In this document: in pieces, positions 34,785-43,458 of the stretch
Position numbering within the stretch: the stretch's first letter is position 1
Layout of the letters: the number at the start of each line of letters is the position of its first letter
Source of the DNA: Acidimicrobiales bacterium
Lineage (GTDB): Bacteria; Actinomycetota; Acidimicrobiia; Acidimicrobiales; Aldehydirespiratoraceae
Length of the DNA stretch: 58,531 nucleotides
NCBI GenBank assembly: GCA_029263215.1
Contig: JAJCXY010000130.1
Span: 1-58,531 of the forward strand
Direction: 5' to 3'
Position numbers and translations under genes: made by a program
Notes under the pieces: model-generated
Seen by the model: only the letters and a program-made list of their open reading frames with translations
Databases searched by the model: none
Told to the model about the DNA's origin: nothing

Positions 34785-34801
34785 GCCCCGCGATTCGGGG
34801 C
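34785..34801 (-). other. Hairpin between lipoprotein gene and rpsO
   Basis: GCCCCG and CGGGGC with a 5-nt loop form a perfect 6-bp stem 73 nt before the rpsO start and 28 nt after the lipoprotein stop. No U-tract follows, so it may be an rpsO leader element rather than a terminator. Confidence 0.35.
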
Positions 34802-34828
34802 CTTGTAATCAAAAGAAAGGTTATCGGG

Positions 34829-35329
34829 TCAGTTGAAGAGATCCATCTCCCACGAGCCGTCCCCGTCGAGCAGGGTGATCTCGAGGGGCCTCACCGTGAG
34901 CGTGTCGAGGTCGGTGGCTGTGCACTCGAGAACGGTATCCGGCTCGATCACCACCACCGGCGCGGGGCAATCGACCACGACATCGGCCCCGAGATCGTCG
35001 CTGAGACGCGCCGCGGCGTCGACCACCACCGCATCCACGTCGAGCAGGGCGGCATCAATCCCGACCGAGGCCAACACACCGATATCGGCATGGGCCGCGG
35101 TCTCGATTCCGACACTGATATCAACTGATACGCCCTCCAACGAGCCGGTGCAGCTGATCTCGCGGGTCTCGACCGCCAGTGGTGATGGACACTCGACCCC
35201 CTCCACAACCGCGGGCAGCAGGGCCTCCACGATCGAGTTCTCCAAGGCTGCGATGTCGAGTTCGGGATCGTCTGCGCAGCCAACGGCCACGCCTGCCAGA
35301 ATTGCCACGGCGATCAGCTGGCGAGCCAC
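34829..35329 (-). CDS. DUF4333-like tandem-domain lipoprotein
   Basis: A 166-residue product from GTG 35329, chosen because it places a signal peptide (ARQLIAVAILAGVAVGC, Cys18 lipidated) at the N-terminus. An ORF from 35413 would add 28 Pro/Arg-rich residues in front. Two related units each carry a Cys pair (VECPS/ISCTG and VDCPA/LECTA), as in the lipoprotein at 797-1333. The start overlaps the YhhN stop by 16 nt. Function unknown. Confidence 0.7.
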   Translation of the reverse strand: MARQLIAVAILAGVAVGCADDPELDIAALENSIVEALLPAVVEGVECPSPLAVETREISCTGSLEGVSVDISVGIETAAHADIGVLASVGIDAALLDVDAVVVDAAARLSDDLGADVVVDCPAPVVVIEPDTVLECTATDLDTLTVRPLEITLLDGDGSWEMDLFN

Positions 35330-35946
35330 AGGACGAGTCCGAGCTGGCCGAGGTGGTAGGTGATGTGGACGAGGACCCGGCCCCCGGGGGCCGGCGCCAC
35401 GAACCGACCCCACCCGAGAAGGGCGTCAGAGGTGAAGAACAGGGCCCCACCGAGGGCGGCCACGAGCACACCGGTGCCGGCTGCCAGCACCGCCATGGTG
35501 GCCAGGGCGGCCATGTAGAGCCCGACGCCGAAGCTGATCCAGCGCCCGTGGGGACGAACAGCCTGGAGCAATTCGGGCACGATTCCGAAGCCGATCCCGA
35601 CGACGAGGATCGAGGCCGCCAACGACGGCCCCACCGTGAAGTCGGGCGCCAGGGCGACTATGTAGAACAGATGGGCCACCAGAAAGGCCACCAGGCCGGC
35701 CTCGAACCTGGCGTCGGGAGTCATCAGCACGACATCGCCCACCAGCGAGGCCCCCAAGGCCGCGATGACGATCCCACGAACCACGTTGTCGCCGGTCTCG
35801 ATCTCCAGAGCCGCCCCGATCAAGGCGATCATGACGAGCGGCTTGGCTATGAACTCCACGCCGAGCCGATCGCGAGCCACGGCCCACCAGTCGAACACTG
35901 CCGCGACCGCCGCCAAGGCGAGAATCAGGTAGACGGTGCCGGTCAT
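35314..35946 (-). CDS. YhhN family membrane protein (lysoplasmalogenase-like)
   Basis: An integral membrane protein of 210 residues with about eight spans. YhhN/TMEM86 features include the early FIAKPLVMIAL, GDVVLM and a late SDALLGWGRF. Characterised eukaryotic homologues cleave the vinyl ether of lysoplasmalogens; the bacterial substrate is uncertain. It starts 2 nt after the ferredoxin reductase stop, as if co-transcribed with the methylated-amine operon. Confidence 0.82.
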   Translation of the reverse strand: MTGTVYLILALAAVAAVFDWWAVARDRLGVEFIAKPLVMIALIGAALEIETGDNVVRGIVIAALGASLVGDVVLMTPDARFEAGLVAFLVAHLFYIVALAPDFTVGPSLAASILVVGIGFGIVPELLQAVRPHGRWISFGVGLYMAALATMAVLAAGTGVLVAALGGALFFTSDALLGWGRFVAPAPGGRVLVHITYHLGQLGLVLWLAS

Positions 35947-35948
35947 GT

Positions 35949-37145
35949 TCAGATCTCCGCGGTGAGCGCGTCGGCGAACGAAACGTCGTCTTGGATCATC
36001 GTCTTGTACTGCATGACGTGGCGGGGACGATTGAAGCCGACGACACCGACGAGCCTGCCCTCACGTCCGTAAAGGGTGACAAAACGCCGATCCTCGAGCG
36101 AGCCGGTGACGATCCGACATTCGTCGTCGGGGCGAACCGATCCCGCGAGTTGGATCTTGCGGTCGTACTGGTCGGACCAAAACCACGGCACGGGGGTGAA
36201 GGCGAGGGCATCAGAATCGGTCGAGAGGAGGCGGCGGGCCGAATGTATGCCCTGCTCGATTGCATTGTCCCAGTGCTCGACCCTCATCATTTCGCCGAAG
36301 CGTTGGTTGGGCCAGCGAGCGACATCGCCCGCCGCCACGACCCCCGGAGCGGCGAGGCAGGTGGCATCGCAGACCACACCATCGTCGATCTGAAGACCGC
36401 TGCCCGCGAGCCACTCGGTGTTGGGAACCACCCCGATGCCCACAACCACGACGTCGGCCGCGATGACGGATCCGTCGGACAGCACGACGCGCTCGACCCG
36501 GTCGCCTCCGTCGATCGCATCGACACCGACACCGGTGCGCAGGTCGACTCCCTGCTCGCGGTGGATCTCGGCGCACACCACGCCGATCTCGTGTCCGAGC
36601 ACTCGGCTCAGCGGGACGGGCAGTGCCTCCACCATCGTGACTTCGAGTCCGCGGCCACGAGCGGTGGCGGCCACCTCCGCGCCGATGAATCCCGCACCGA
36701 CAACCACTACGCGGTGGGGGCCGGCGTCGAAGTCGTCGCGAAGGGTGAGGGCATCGTCGAGACTCCGCAGCACACGAACACCATCGAGGTCGTCGGTGCC
36801 CGGGATGGTGCGACACCGTGATCCGGTGGCAATGAGCAAGCCATCGACCCGGTCGCTTCGGCCATCATCGGTGGTGACGACGCGGCTACCCAGATCGAAA
36901 CCGGTCGCTCGCACTCCGAGGCGCAGGTCGAGGTCTAGATCGGCCAGCTTGTCGGCTGTGCTGAGAGCGATGCGATCGGGTTGCCAGTCGCCACTCAGGA
37001 TCTGTTTGGACAGGGGCGGACGGTCGTAGGGCGCGTGCACTTCGTCGCCGATCAGCACGATCGTCTCTTCGAAGCCGCCTCGGCGCAGTGCCTCGGCGGC
37101 ACGCAGTCCGGCCATCGAGGCGCCAACGATGTGGATCGACCTCAG
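35949..37145 (-). CDS. FAD/NAD(P)H-dependent ferredoxin reductase (apparent CTG start)
   Basis: Class of ferredoxin reductases that serve P450s, Rieske oxygenases and similar partners. The FAD motif reads IHIVGASMAGLRAAEALRRG, and the NAD motif VVVVGAGFIGAEVA follows mid-protein. The first canonical start, ATG 37115, would remove the FAD-binding strand and part of the glycine loop. Upstream in this frame only CTG 37145 is a plausible start before a TAG stop, giving 398 residues; GAAGG lies 11 nt before it. It begins 7 nt after the ferredoxin stop, so the two are coupled. Function as electron donor to a neighbouring enzyme is inference. Confidence 0.82.
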   Translation of the reverse strand: MRSIHIVGASMAGLRAAEALRRGGFEETIVLIGDEVHAPYDRPPLSKQILSGDWQPDRIALSTADKLADLDLDLRLGVRATGFDLGSRVVTTDDGRSDRVDGLLIATGSRCRTIPGTDDLDGVRVLRSLDDALTLRDDFDAGPHRVVVVGAGFIGAEVAATARGRGLEVTMVEALPVPLSRVLGHEIGVVCAEIHREQGVDLRTGVGVDAIDGGDRVERVVLSDGSVIAADVVVVGIGVVPNTEWLAGSGLQIDDGVVCDATCLAAPGVVAAGDVARWPNQRFGEMMRVEHWDNAIEQGIHSARRLLSTDSDALAFTPVPWFWSDQYDRKIQLAGSVRPDDECRIVTGSLEDRRFVTLYGREGRLVGVVGFNRPRHVMQYKTMIQDDVSFADALTAEI

Positions 37146-37152
37146 ATTCGGC

Positions 37153-37344
37153 TCAGCCTTCTATCGATATGGCTTGCTTGGGGCACCTCTGGACACATTC
37201 CTCGACTCGAGCCCGGTCGTCGTCGCCGGGCTGCTCATTGAGCACATAGAGGAAGTCGTCGTCTCGTACCTCGAAAAGGTCGGGCGCAATCTGCATGCAG
37301 ATGGCGTTGCTTTCGCAGAGATCGAAATCGACCACGATCTTCAT
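37153..37344 (-). CDS. [3Fe-4S] ferredoxin
   Basis: A 63-residue electron carrier from ATG 37344 (ATG 37350 is also possible). Cys10 and Cys16 (LCESNAIC) and Cys54 (RCPKQAI) are the likely cluster ligands; the fourth-ligand position 13 is Asn, so a [3Fe-4S] cluster is expected. Cys50 is an extra cysteine. This type accompanies P450 and other oxidative systems in actinobacteria. It is followed at 7 nt by its probable reductase and preceded by the MttB-family gene (44 nt). Confidence 0.9.
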   Translation of the reverse strand: MKIVVDFDLCESNAICMQIAPDLFEVRDDDFLYVLNEQPGDDDRARVEECVQRCPKQAISIEG

Positions 37345-37388
37345 TTGCATCACCTTTCGGACTGGGGGCGGGGCGCAGACATCATGGC

Positions 37389-38939
37389 TCACGCCGAAGG
37401 CCGGCGCGGCACCACGATGTTCCACCGGTCGCGGATGGCCTGGTCGACCGGCGCCGGCAAGTGGTCGGGATGGTGCCGGTCGAGGACATCGAGGGCGTAT
37501 TCGTGAGCCACCTGGGCAGCGCGCCTTCCACCGGCGTCGATCCAGTCGTCGGGCGTGTCACGATCACCGATCTCGGGATAGAGATACTCGGTCTGCATCA
37601 GTTCGAGAGTCTGGGCAGAGCCCAGGAAATGCCCGTCTCCATGCACGACACTCTTGATGACCGCAGCCGACAGCGACTCCTCACTCACCTCGATGCCACG
37701 CACCGTTCGGTTGATCGCTCCCAGCATGTCGTTGTCGATGACCAGGGCCTCGAGGGAGCAGGCGAGCAGGCTCCCGAGCATGCCCGCCGACTCATAGACG
37801 AGATTCGCTCCGGCATGACCGGCGAGTGCGACGTTGAGCCCCTTTTCGTAGCCGGCCTGATTGTCGGGGCTCTTGGAGTCGGCCATGCCCGCTGCGACAC
37901 CCGACGGCAGTCCGAGCCAATTCACCACCTGGGCTGCGGCCGCGTTGAGCACCCCTTCTTCTCCGCTGCCGCCGCTCATGGCCCCCGTGCGGAGATCGGA
38001 GACGAATGGCCACAGCCCCATCACACACGGGTGGCCCGGACTCATGAGATTGACGGCCGTGAGCGCGGCGAGGCACTCGGCCAGAGCCTGGGCCAGAGAT
38101 CCAGCCAACGCGGCGGGTGACGTGGCACCCGCCTGGCCCGCCGACAGGAGGTTTATCGGCATCCCCGTTTCCACCTGGGCGACCATGCAGTCGGTGGACT
38201 CCTCCGCGAATCTCAGGGGAGGAACCACAAACGTGTTGTTGGCCACCACGAACGGGCGCCGGCGAAACTCACCTTCCCCTCCGAGAGCCATGTCGAACAT
38301 CTCGACTGCCTCGTGAACGTGGGGGCGCTCGAACCATGAGGTGCCGATCGGCTTGGTTGTGCCGACCATCGACGCGTAGGCGGTGTTGAGATCGAGGGCG
38401 CGAGGGTCGTCGAGATCGCGGGCCACCACGGTGCGCACGAAGAAGTGGATGTTGTCGAGCTGGTCGACGAGGCGCGCGCAGTCGTAGACATCTCGAGCGG
38501 TGCTGTGACGGAACGTGTTGGTGAGGTGGTCGTGCATGAGCACGGCGGCGCCCGCGGTGCCGAAATGCACGCCGTCGCCGCCGACGGTTATCGACCGGTC
38601 GTCGTCGAAGCCATGCCAGATCCATTCCTTGGCCGCGGCCTGAATGCCGCCTTCGACGACTCCTTTCGGATAGCGGAGGCGTCCGTGTTCGTCGACAGAT
38701 CCACCCGCCTCGGTGACCACCTCCACGAACTCGGGCACCGGCGAACCCATGCCGATGTCCTCGAGCAACTCGATGGCGGTGTCGTAGACCTGCTGCATCT
38801 GGCTCTCGGTGAGCGGCTGGTAGCGGCCGCCCGGCAGGCCGGGACTCACGGGCCGCTGGTGGGCAACCACCGGTGCCTTTCTCGTGGCGATGCGACCGGC
38901 ACGGCCCCCGGAGCGGCGTCGTAGCGGTTGGTCGGCCAT
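37389..38939 (-). CDS. Trimethylamine methyltransferase (MttB) family protein, non-pyrrolysine
   Basis: A 516-residue protein from ATG 38939. The MttB family transfers methyl groups from tertiary or quaternary amines to a corrinoid protein. The ORF is open over its length with no amber codon, so it belongs to the pyrrolysine-free branch, which includes glycine-betaine methyltransferases such as MtgB. Recognisable stretches are GTTKPIGTSWFERPHVHEAV, VETGMPINLLSAGQAGATSP and a Gly-rich VMGLWPFVSDLRTGAMSGGS. No corrinoid protein gene lies nearby. It starts 2 nt past the DMGDH-like stop, implying a shared transcript. Substrate (betaine, choline-derived or trimethylamine) is inference. Confidence 0.85.
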   Translation of the reverse strand: MADQPLRRRSGGRAGRIATRKAPVVAHQRPVSPGLPGGRYQPLTESQMQQVYDTAIELLEDIGMGSPVPEFVEVVTEAGGSVDEHGRLRYPKGVVEGGIQAAAKEWIWHGFDDDRSITVGGDGVHFGTAGAAVLMHDHLTNTFRHSTARDVYDCARLVDQLDNIHFFVRTVVARDLDDPRALDLNTAYASMVGTTKPIGTSWFERPHVHEAVEMFDMALGGEGEFRRRPFVVANNTFVVPPLRFAEESTDCMVAQVETGMPINLLSAGQAGATSPAALAGSLAQALAECLAALTAVNLMSPGHPCVMGLWPFVSDLRTGAMSGGSGEEGVLNAAAAQVVNWLGLPSGVAAGMADSKSPDNQAGYEKGLNVALAGHAGANLVYESAGMLGSLLACSLEALVIDNDMLGAINRTVRGIEVSEESLSAAVIKSVVHGDGHFLGSAQTLELMQTEYLYPEIGDRDTPDDWIDAGGRRAAQVAHEYALDVLDRHHPDHLPAPVDQAIRDRWNIVVPRRPSA

Positions 38940-38940
38940 G

Positions 38941-41364
38941 TCAGGCCCGCAGTGCAGCGTTGGTGGGGTCGTAAGCAGGCTCCGCGAGGACAGTGGCGGT
39001 GCGGCGGTCTCCGAGCAATTCGAGTTCGAAACTCGATCCGGGCTTTTCATATTCCGGGGCCACGTAGACGAAGGCCAAGCTCTTGGCGACAGCATGGCCC
39101 CAGGCGCCACTGGTGGCCACTCCCATCACCTCACCGTTGGCGCCATAGGCGGGTTCGTTGCCACGGACGTCGTTGTCGGTGGCATCGACCTCGCAATAGA
39201 CGAGCACCATCGACAGGGGGTCGCTCTGATCACGACGGGCGATGGTGATGTCCTTGCCGATGAAATCGCCATCGAAGTCGACGAAGCGTTCGAGACGGGC
39301 CTCGATCGGCGTGATCTCGGTGGTGAGTTCACTCCCCCATGCTTTGTAGCCCTTCTCGAGCCGCATCACGTTCATGGCATAGGCCCCGAAGTGGACGATT
39401 CCGAGGGGCTCACCTGCTGTGACGATCGCGTCGTAGAGCTCAGCCATCTGCGCTGTCGGCATGTGGAGCTCCCAGCCGAGTTCGCCCACGTACGACACTC
39501 TCAGCGCCGTGCACGCCACCCCCGCCACCTCGATCTCCTGGGCGGTGAGCCAGCGGAAAGAGTCGTTGCCCAGATCGGCGTCGGTGAGGCTCTGGAGCAA
39601 CTCGCGCGAGTGAGGACCCGTCACTCCGAGCAGTCCGAGCGATTCGGTGACCTCGACCACCTGTACGTCTTCGTCGTGGAGGATGTGAATGTTGAGCCAG
39701 TCCTCGTCGTGGGTGGTGCCCATGATCGCGGAGTTGAGATAGAAACGATTCTCGTCGAGCCGGGTGATGGTCATCTCACACTCGATGCCTCCGAGCTCGG
39801 TGAGCATGTGGACCAGGCGGATACCACCGACCTTGGTCGGCACCTTGTTGGCCGAGACTCGGTCGAGGAGGGCCGCGGCGTCGGCGCCGCTCACTTCGAA
39901 CTTGGCGAAGGCGGTGAGGTCGGCAATGCCGACCCTTTCACGGGTGCCCGCCACCTCGGCGGCGACGATGTCGTGGGCATTGCTGCGCCGGAAGGAATGC
40001 TGCTCGGGCTCCCCGAAGTATTGGGGGCGTTCCCAGCCGTAGACCTCCTGCCACTGGGCCCCGAGCGCATCGAGCCGGTCGTGGATCGGCGTGGTCTTCT
40101 GGCCACGGGCCGCGGGCAGGTTTTCACCGGGGAGACGCACCTGGTACATCTCGTGGTATTCCTCGATGGCCTTCTCGATGGCGAACACACTCTTCGGGCC
40201 GGTGTGGTCGCCGAAGCGACGGGGATCCATGCCCCTCACGTTGATGTCGGTCTGGCCATGCACCATCCATTGGGCCAGGTACTTGCCGGCGCCAGGTCCC
40301 TGGGTGATGCCTATCGATGCACCGTTGCAGTGCCAGTAGTTGCGCAGGCCGGGAGCCGGGCCCATCAGATATCCGGAGTCGGGGGTGTGGGTTATGGGGC
40401 CCGACACGATCTTCTTGATGCCCGCCTCAGACCACGACGGGATCCGTTCGAGGGCGAGTTCCAGGCACTCGGCGATCGTGTCGATGTCGGGAGGCGTGAG
40501 GTAGAAGTCGAGTTTCCAGTCGACCCCGTCGACCCCGTAGGTCTGGGCACCGCTCATCTCGTAGGGGCCGATCAGGATGCCGTCGATTTCTCGCCGGTAG
40601 TAACACGACGAACGTGGGTCGCGGGTGACCGGTGGTTCGAAATCGAGGGCCATCATCGAAGGGAGCGGCTCGGTGATCACGTACTGGTGGATGACCGACA
40701 CGATGGGCACGTCGAGGCCAACCATGGCACCGAGTTGGGGGGCGTAGTGACCGGCGGCGTTGACCACGTGCTCACAGGTGATGGTGCCCTTCTCGGTGGT
40801 GATCTCCCAACGCCCGTCGGCCAACTGGGCCATGTCGAGGACCCGATTGTGGCGCTGGATCTCACAACCCAGCTGGCGGGCTCCCTTGGCCATGGCGTTG
40901 GTACACCCGGTCGGGTCGGTCCAGCCGTCGTTGGGGGTGTAAAAGCCGGTGGCCACGTCGTCGAGGTCCTCCAGCAGGGGATTCAGTTCCTGGATCTCGG
41001 CGGGCGAGATGATGTGGCTCTCGATGCCGACCTGGTTGAGCATGGCGTGGACGTAGCGGTGCCAATCGACCTCGTCGGGCGTGCGGGCCAGGCGGATGGC
41101 CCCGCAACCGTGCCATCCGGCGGAGAGGCCCGTTTCCTCCTCGATCTCGGGGTAGAGCTTGATGGCCTCTTCGTGGACCTTGGCCATGTTGAGGTCGCCG
41201 ATGAAGTTGGGCACCAGGCCCGCCGCGTGCCAGGTGGAACCCGAGGTGAGTTCTCCCTTTTCCACCAGGATCGTGTCGGTCCAACCTTCGTGAGCGAGGT
41301 AGTAGAGGAGCCCGACGCCCATTGCGCCACCTCCGATGATGACGCAGCGTGCATCGGTTCTCAT
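38941..41364 (-). CDS. Dimethylglycine/sarcosine dehydrogenase-like flavoprotein with GcvT domain
   Basis: FAD-dependent amine oxidoreductase of 807 residues. The DAO-type FAD domain (about 1-400) has the dinucleotide motif CVIIGGGAMGVGLLYYLA and His46 in STWHAAGL, the covalent FAD-attachment site in DMGDH. The C-terminal GcvT domain (about 430-800, SYVGELGWELH) passes the released C1 unit to tetrahydrofolate. Substrates could be dimethylglycine, sarcosine or related methylated amines. It is the first gene of the operon after the IclR palindrome; GGAGGGG precedes the ATG. Confidence 0.9.
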   Translation of the reverse strand: MRTDARCVIIGGGAMGVGLLYYLAHEGWTDTILVEKGELTSGSTWHAAGLVPNFIGDLNMAKVHEEAIKLYPEIEEETGLSAGWHGCGAIRLARTPDEVDWHRYVHAMLNQVGIESHIISPAEIQELNPLLEDLDDVATGFYTPNDGWTDPTGCTNAMAKGARQLGCEIQRHNRVLDMAQLADGRWEITTEKGTITCEHVVNAAGHYAPQLGAMVGLDVPIVSVIHQYVITEPLPSMMALDFEPPVTRDPRSSCYYRREIDGILIGPYEMSGAQTYGVDGVDWKLDFYLTPPDIDTIAECLELALERIPSWSEAGIKKIVSGPITHTPDSGYLMGPAPGLRNYWHCNGASIGITQGPGAGKYLAQWMVHGQTDINVRGMDPRRFGDHTGPKSVFAIEKAIEEYHEMYQVRLPGENLPAARGQKTTPIHDRLDALGAQWQEVYGWERPQYFGEPEQHSFRRSNAHDIVAAEVAGTRERVGIADLTAFAKFEVSGADAAALLDRVSANKVPTKVGGIRLVHMLTELGGIECEMTITRLDENRFYLNSAIMGTTHDEDWLNIHILHDEDVQVVEVTESLGLLGVTGPHSRELLQSLTDADLGNDSFRWLTAQEIEVAGVACTALRVSYVGELGWELHMPTAQMAELYDAIVTAGEPLGIVHFGAYAMNVMRLEKGYKAWGSELTTEITPIEARLERFVDFDGDFIGKDITIARRDQSDPLSMVLVYCEVDATDNDVRGNEPAYGANGEVMGVATSGAWGHAVAKSLAFVYVAPEYEKPGSSFELELLGDRRTATVLAEPAYDPTNAALRA

Positions 41365-41386
41365 GGCTACCCCTCCACGTGAGACT

Positions 41387-41403
41387 GTTCCACTCAGTGG
41401 AAC
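41387..41403. promoter_or_regulatory. Perfect palindrome, probable IclR operator
   Basis: GTTCCACT-C-AGTGGAAC is a perfect 8-bp inverted repeat around one base, centred between the divergent DMGDH-like (23 nt) and iclR (33 nt) genes. Its size and GTTCC/GGAAC arms fit IclR-family operators. TATTCT (41420-41425, plus) and TAGAAT (41426-41421, minus) are possible overlapping -10 elements. Confidence 0.75.
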
Positions 41404-41435
41404 GTTTCATTTGAGTCGCTATTCTAGCCCGCACA

Positions 41436-42170
41436 ATGCAGACGATCGACCGCGCATTCACCGTTCTACGATCCCTCGCCGCCAAGCCGGGCACCTCCAC
41501 TCTCGCGGACCTGTCGCGCACCGCCGACCTACCCAGAAGCACCGTCCTGCGCCTGCTGGTCGCCCTCGAGGAGCAGGGTGTGGTCCAGTCGATCAGCGGA
41601 CGTTGGGCACTCGGTCCCGCTCTCACCACGCTCACCCATCAGGCATCGCCAGTGAGTGCCCTGAAAGAACTCGCCCGCCCTCATCTCCTCGAACTCGCCG
41701 ACCTCACCGGGGAAAACGCCTCGCTGGCCATCGCCGACGGCGACGGCGCCCTCTACATCGACACCGCAGTGGCGTCGCGGGCCGTGTCGGTTCGGGACTG
41801 GACCGGTGAACGACTTCCATTCCACGGCACCGCGGCCGGTTTGGCGCTCATGTCGACGTGGACCGATCAGAGCATCGCCGACTACTCCGAGGCCGGCATG
41901 ATCTCTTTCACCGACACCACCCTCACCACCCTCGCCGCCCTTCGACAACGACTGGACGACATCCGCCGTCACGGTGTGGTGTGGACCCTTCAGGAGTTCT
42001 CCGACGACGTCAACGGGGTAGGTGCACCGATCATCGACCCCGAAGGCGATGCCATCGGAGCAATCAATCTCTATGGCCCCGACTACCGCTTCCCGGGCCC
42101 CCGCTCGGTCGATGAGATCACCGCACCCCTCATGGATGCATGCGCCCGGATCGCCGACCGACTCGCCTGA
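41436..42170 (+). CDS. IclR-family transcriptional regulator
   Basis: DNA-binding regulator of 244 residues. The N-terminal winged HTH (about 1-62; TSTLADLSRTADLPRSTVLR) is followed by the IclR effector domain (75-240) with LPFHGTAAGLALM and GVGAPIIDPEG. It is divergent from the methylated-amine operon, so it probably controls it and itself through the palindrome at 41387-41403. A -10-like TATTCT lies 10 nt before its ATG, so its mRNA may be leaderless. The effector is unknown, possibly a methylated amine or derivative. Confidence 0.92.
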   Translation: MQTIDRAFTVLRSLAAKPGTSTLADLSRTADLPRSTVLRLLVALEEQGVVQSISGRWALGPALTTLTHQASPVSALKELARPHLLELADLTGENASLAIADGDGALYIDTAVASRAVSVRDWTGERLPFHGTAAGLALMSTWTDQSIADYSEAGMISFTDTTLTTLAALRQRLDDIRRHGVVWTLQEFSDDVNGVGAPIIDPEGDAIGAINLYGPDYRFPGPRSVDEITAPLMDACARIADRLA

Positions 42171-42171
42171 C

Positions 42172-43365
42172 TCAGCCTGGCGACCAGAAGGCCACGTCGC
42201 CGTCGGCGATGCGAACCGGTGCACCGTCGGAAAGGCGATGCACAAATATGCCCGAGACCCCATCCTGGCTCGCCGCATATGCGATCGCTCGACCATCGGG
42301 AGCCCACACCCTCGGCGTCTCCACGTATTGCCACGAGAAGAACACATAGCTCTGCAGAAACTCCGGCGACGGAAGGAACCGACCGAGGCCACGGAGGCCC
42401 TGCTCAGACCACACGAACCACTCGAGTTCGGACCCGGACGGCTGCAGGAGGGCGATGGCCGATCCGTCGGGGCTCCACTCGGCCCACAGCGAAGGGGTTC
42501 GCCCGATCGGCTCGCGTTCGCCGGTGTCGAGGTCGATGATTTCGGTGGCCGCCGCCACATCGACTGCCTGAGCCTGCCCCGTGAACGAGGCGAAGGTGAC
42601 GCCCCCCGAATCCCCACTGGAATGAGCAAGCAGGGCCCTCGACCCGTCGGGCGAAACCACGATTCCGGCAAACCCGTCCACCGGACCGAGGTCTGATTGG
42701 GCGCCCGAGTCGACATCGATACGAACCAGGCGGCCGCGATCGGCTTCTTCCACCACGATCAAGGCCTCGCGGGTACCGGGAATCCACGCCGGAGCGAGAA
42801 AACCCTGACCCGGTGATCCCAGCGGAGCCAGCGACGCGAAGTCATCGACGTCGGTGACCAGCGACAGATCTTCATCGGTGTGCACCAGCAGATCTCCACC
42901 ATCTGGTTCCCAGGCGAGATAGAGGCTGCCGGAATCGAGCGAAACACTCGACAGGGGAACGCCGTCGGAGTCGAGCACGTCGAGCGAGGTTCCCCCCGGC
43001 CCGGGGCCGAGCGCGGCGATGCGGGTGCCTGCGTCGTTCCACGAATAGAAGAAGTACGGCCTCCTCACATCGGTGGAGACCTGATCGTTTCCATCGCGGC
43101 CTGCCACCAGGGTCTGGGAAGGAACTCCCCCGCCGAGGACGGTGGCCACCACTCGATGGCCCGAACGAGACCAGGTGGGTTGGGTGACACGAGCCGTTTC
43201 GGCCGCCAGGACAGCCACCGGTTCACCGGTCGGATCGAGCAACTGAAGACCAGCCGTGCCGCCGACCGCGATATGCCCGGCGATGGGCGCGATGGGCTCC
43301 GACGAGCACCCACTGGCCACCAGCCCACCCACTCCGAACAGGGCAATGAGACCAACCAGCTTCAT
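42172..43365 (-). CDS. TolB-like beta-propeller lipoprotein
   Basis: A predicted lipoprotein of 397 residues with signal LIALFGVGGLVASGC (Cys20 lipidated). Repeated WD/PD-type units such as PTWSRSGHRV, LAWEPDGGDL, VVSPDGSRALL, AEWSPDGSAI and RVWAPDGRAIAY indicate a TolB-type beta-propeller. The C-terminal FWSPG is probably the last blade. Role unknown; similar proteins sense or scaffold at the cell surface. It is convergent with iclR (1 nt between stops). Confidence 0.75.
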   Translation of the reverse strand: MKLVGLIALFGVGGLVASGCSSEPIAPIAGHIAVGGTAGLQLLDPTGEPVAVLAAETARVTQPTWSRSGHRVVATVLGGGVPSQTLVAGRDGNDQVSTDVRRPYFFYSWNDAGTRIAALGPGPGGTSLDVLDSDGVPLSSVSLDSGSLYLAWEPDGGDLLVHTDEDLSLVTDVDDFASLAPLGSPGQGFLAPAWIPGTREALIVVEEADRGRLVRIDVDSGAQSDLGPVDGFAGIVVSPDGSRALLAHSSGDSGGVTFASFTGQAQAVDVAAATEIIDLDTGEREPIGRTPSLWAEWSPDGSAIALLQPSGSELEWFVWSEQGLRGLGRFLPSPEFLQSYVFFSWQYVETPRVWAPDGRAIAYAASQDGVSGIFVHRLSDGAPVRIADGDVAFWSPG

Positions 43366-43458
43366 CCTCGCAACCTAGTGCGCCTCGATCTCCAAGCAGG
43401 CTCGACGAAGTGACCTCAGACCCTGACAAGGTGACGACTGCACGGCGACGATCAGAGT

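Noticed and set aside
34785..34801. Intrinsic terminator of the lipoprotein gene
   Set aside because: A stable stem exists, but no U-tract follows, so I list it only as an unassigned hairpin.
37389..38939. Pyrrolysine-containing MttB
   Set aside because: The frame has no internal TAG, so the pyrrolysine-free family is the right assignment.
38884..41382. An 832-codon open frame on the plus strand opposite the DMGDH-like gene
   Set aside because: It is a shadow created by high GC at third positions; the minus frame has recognisable FAD and GcvT domains and the plus translation has no known motif.
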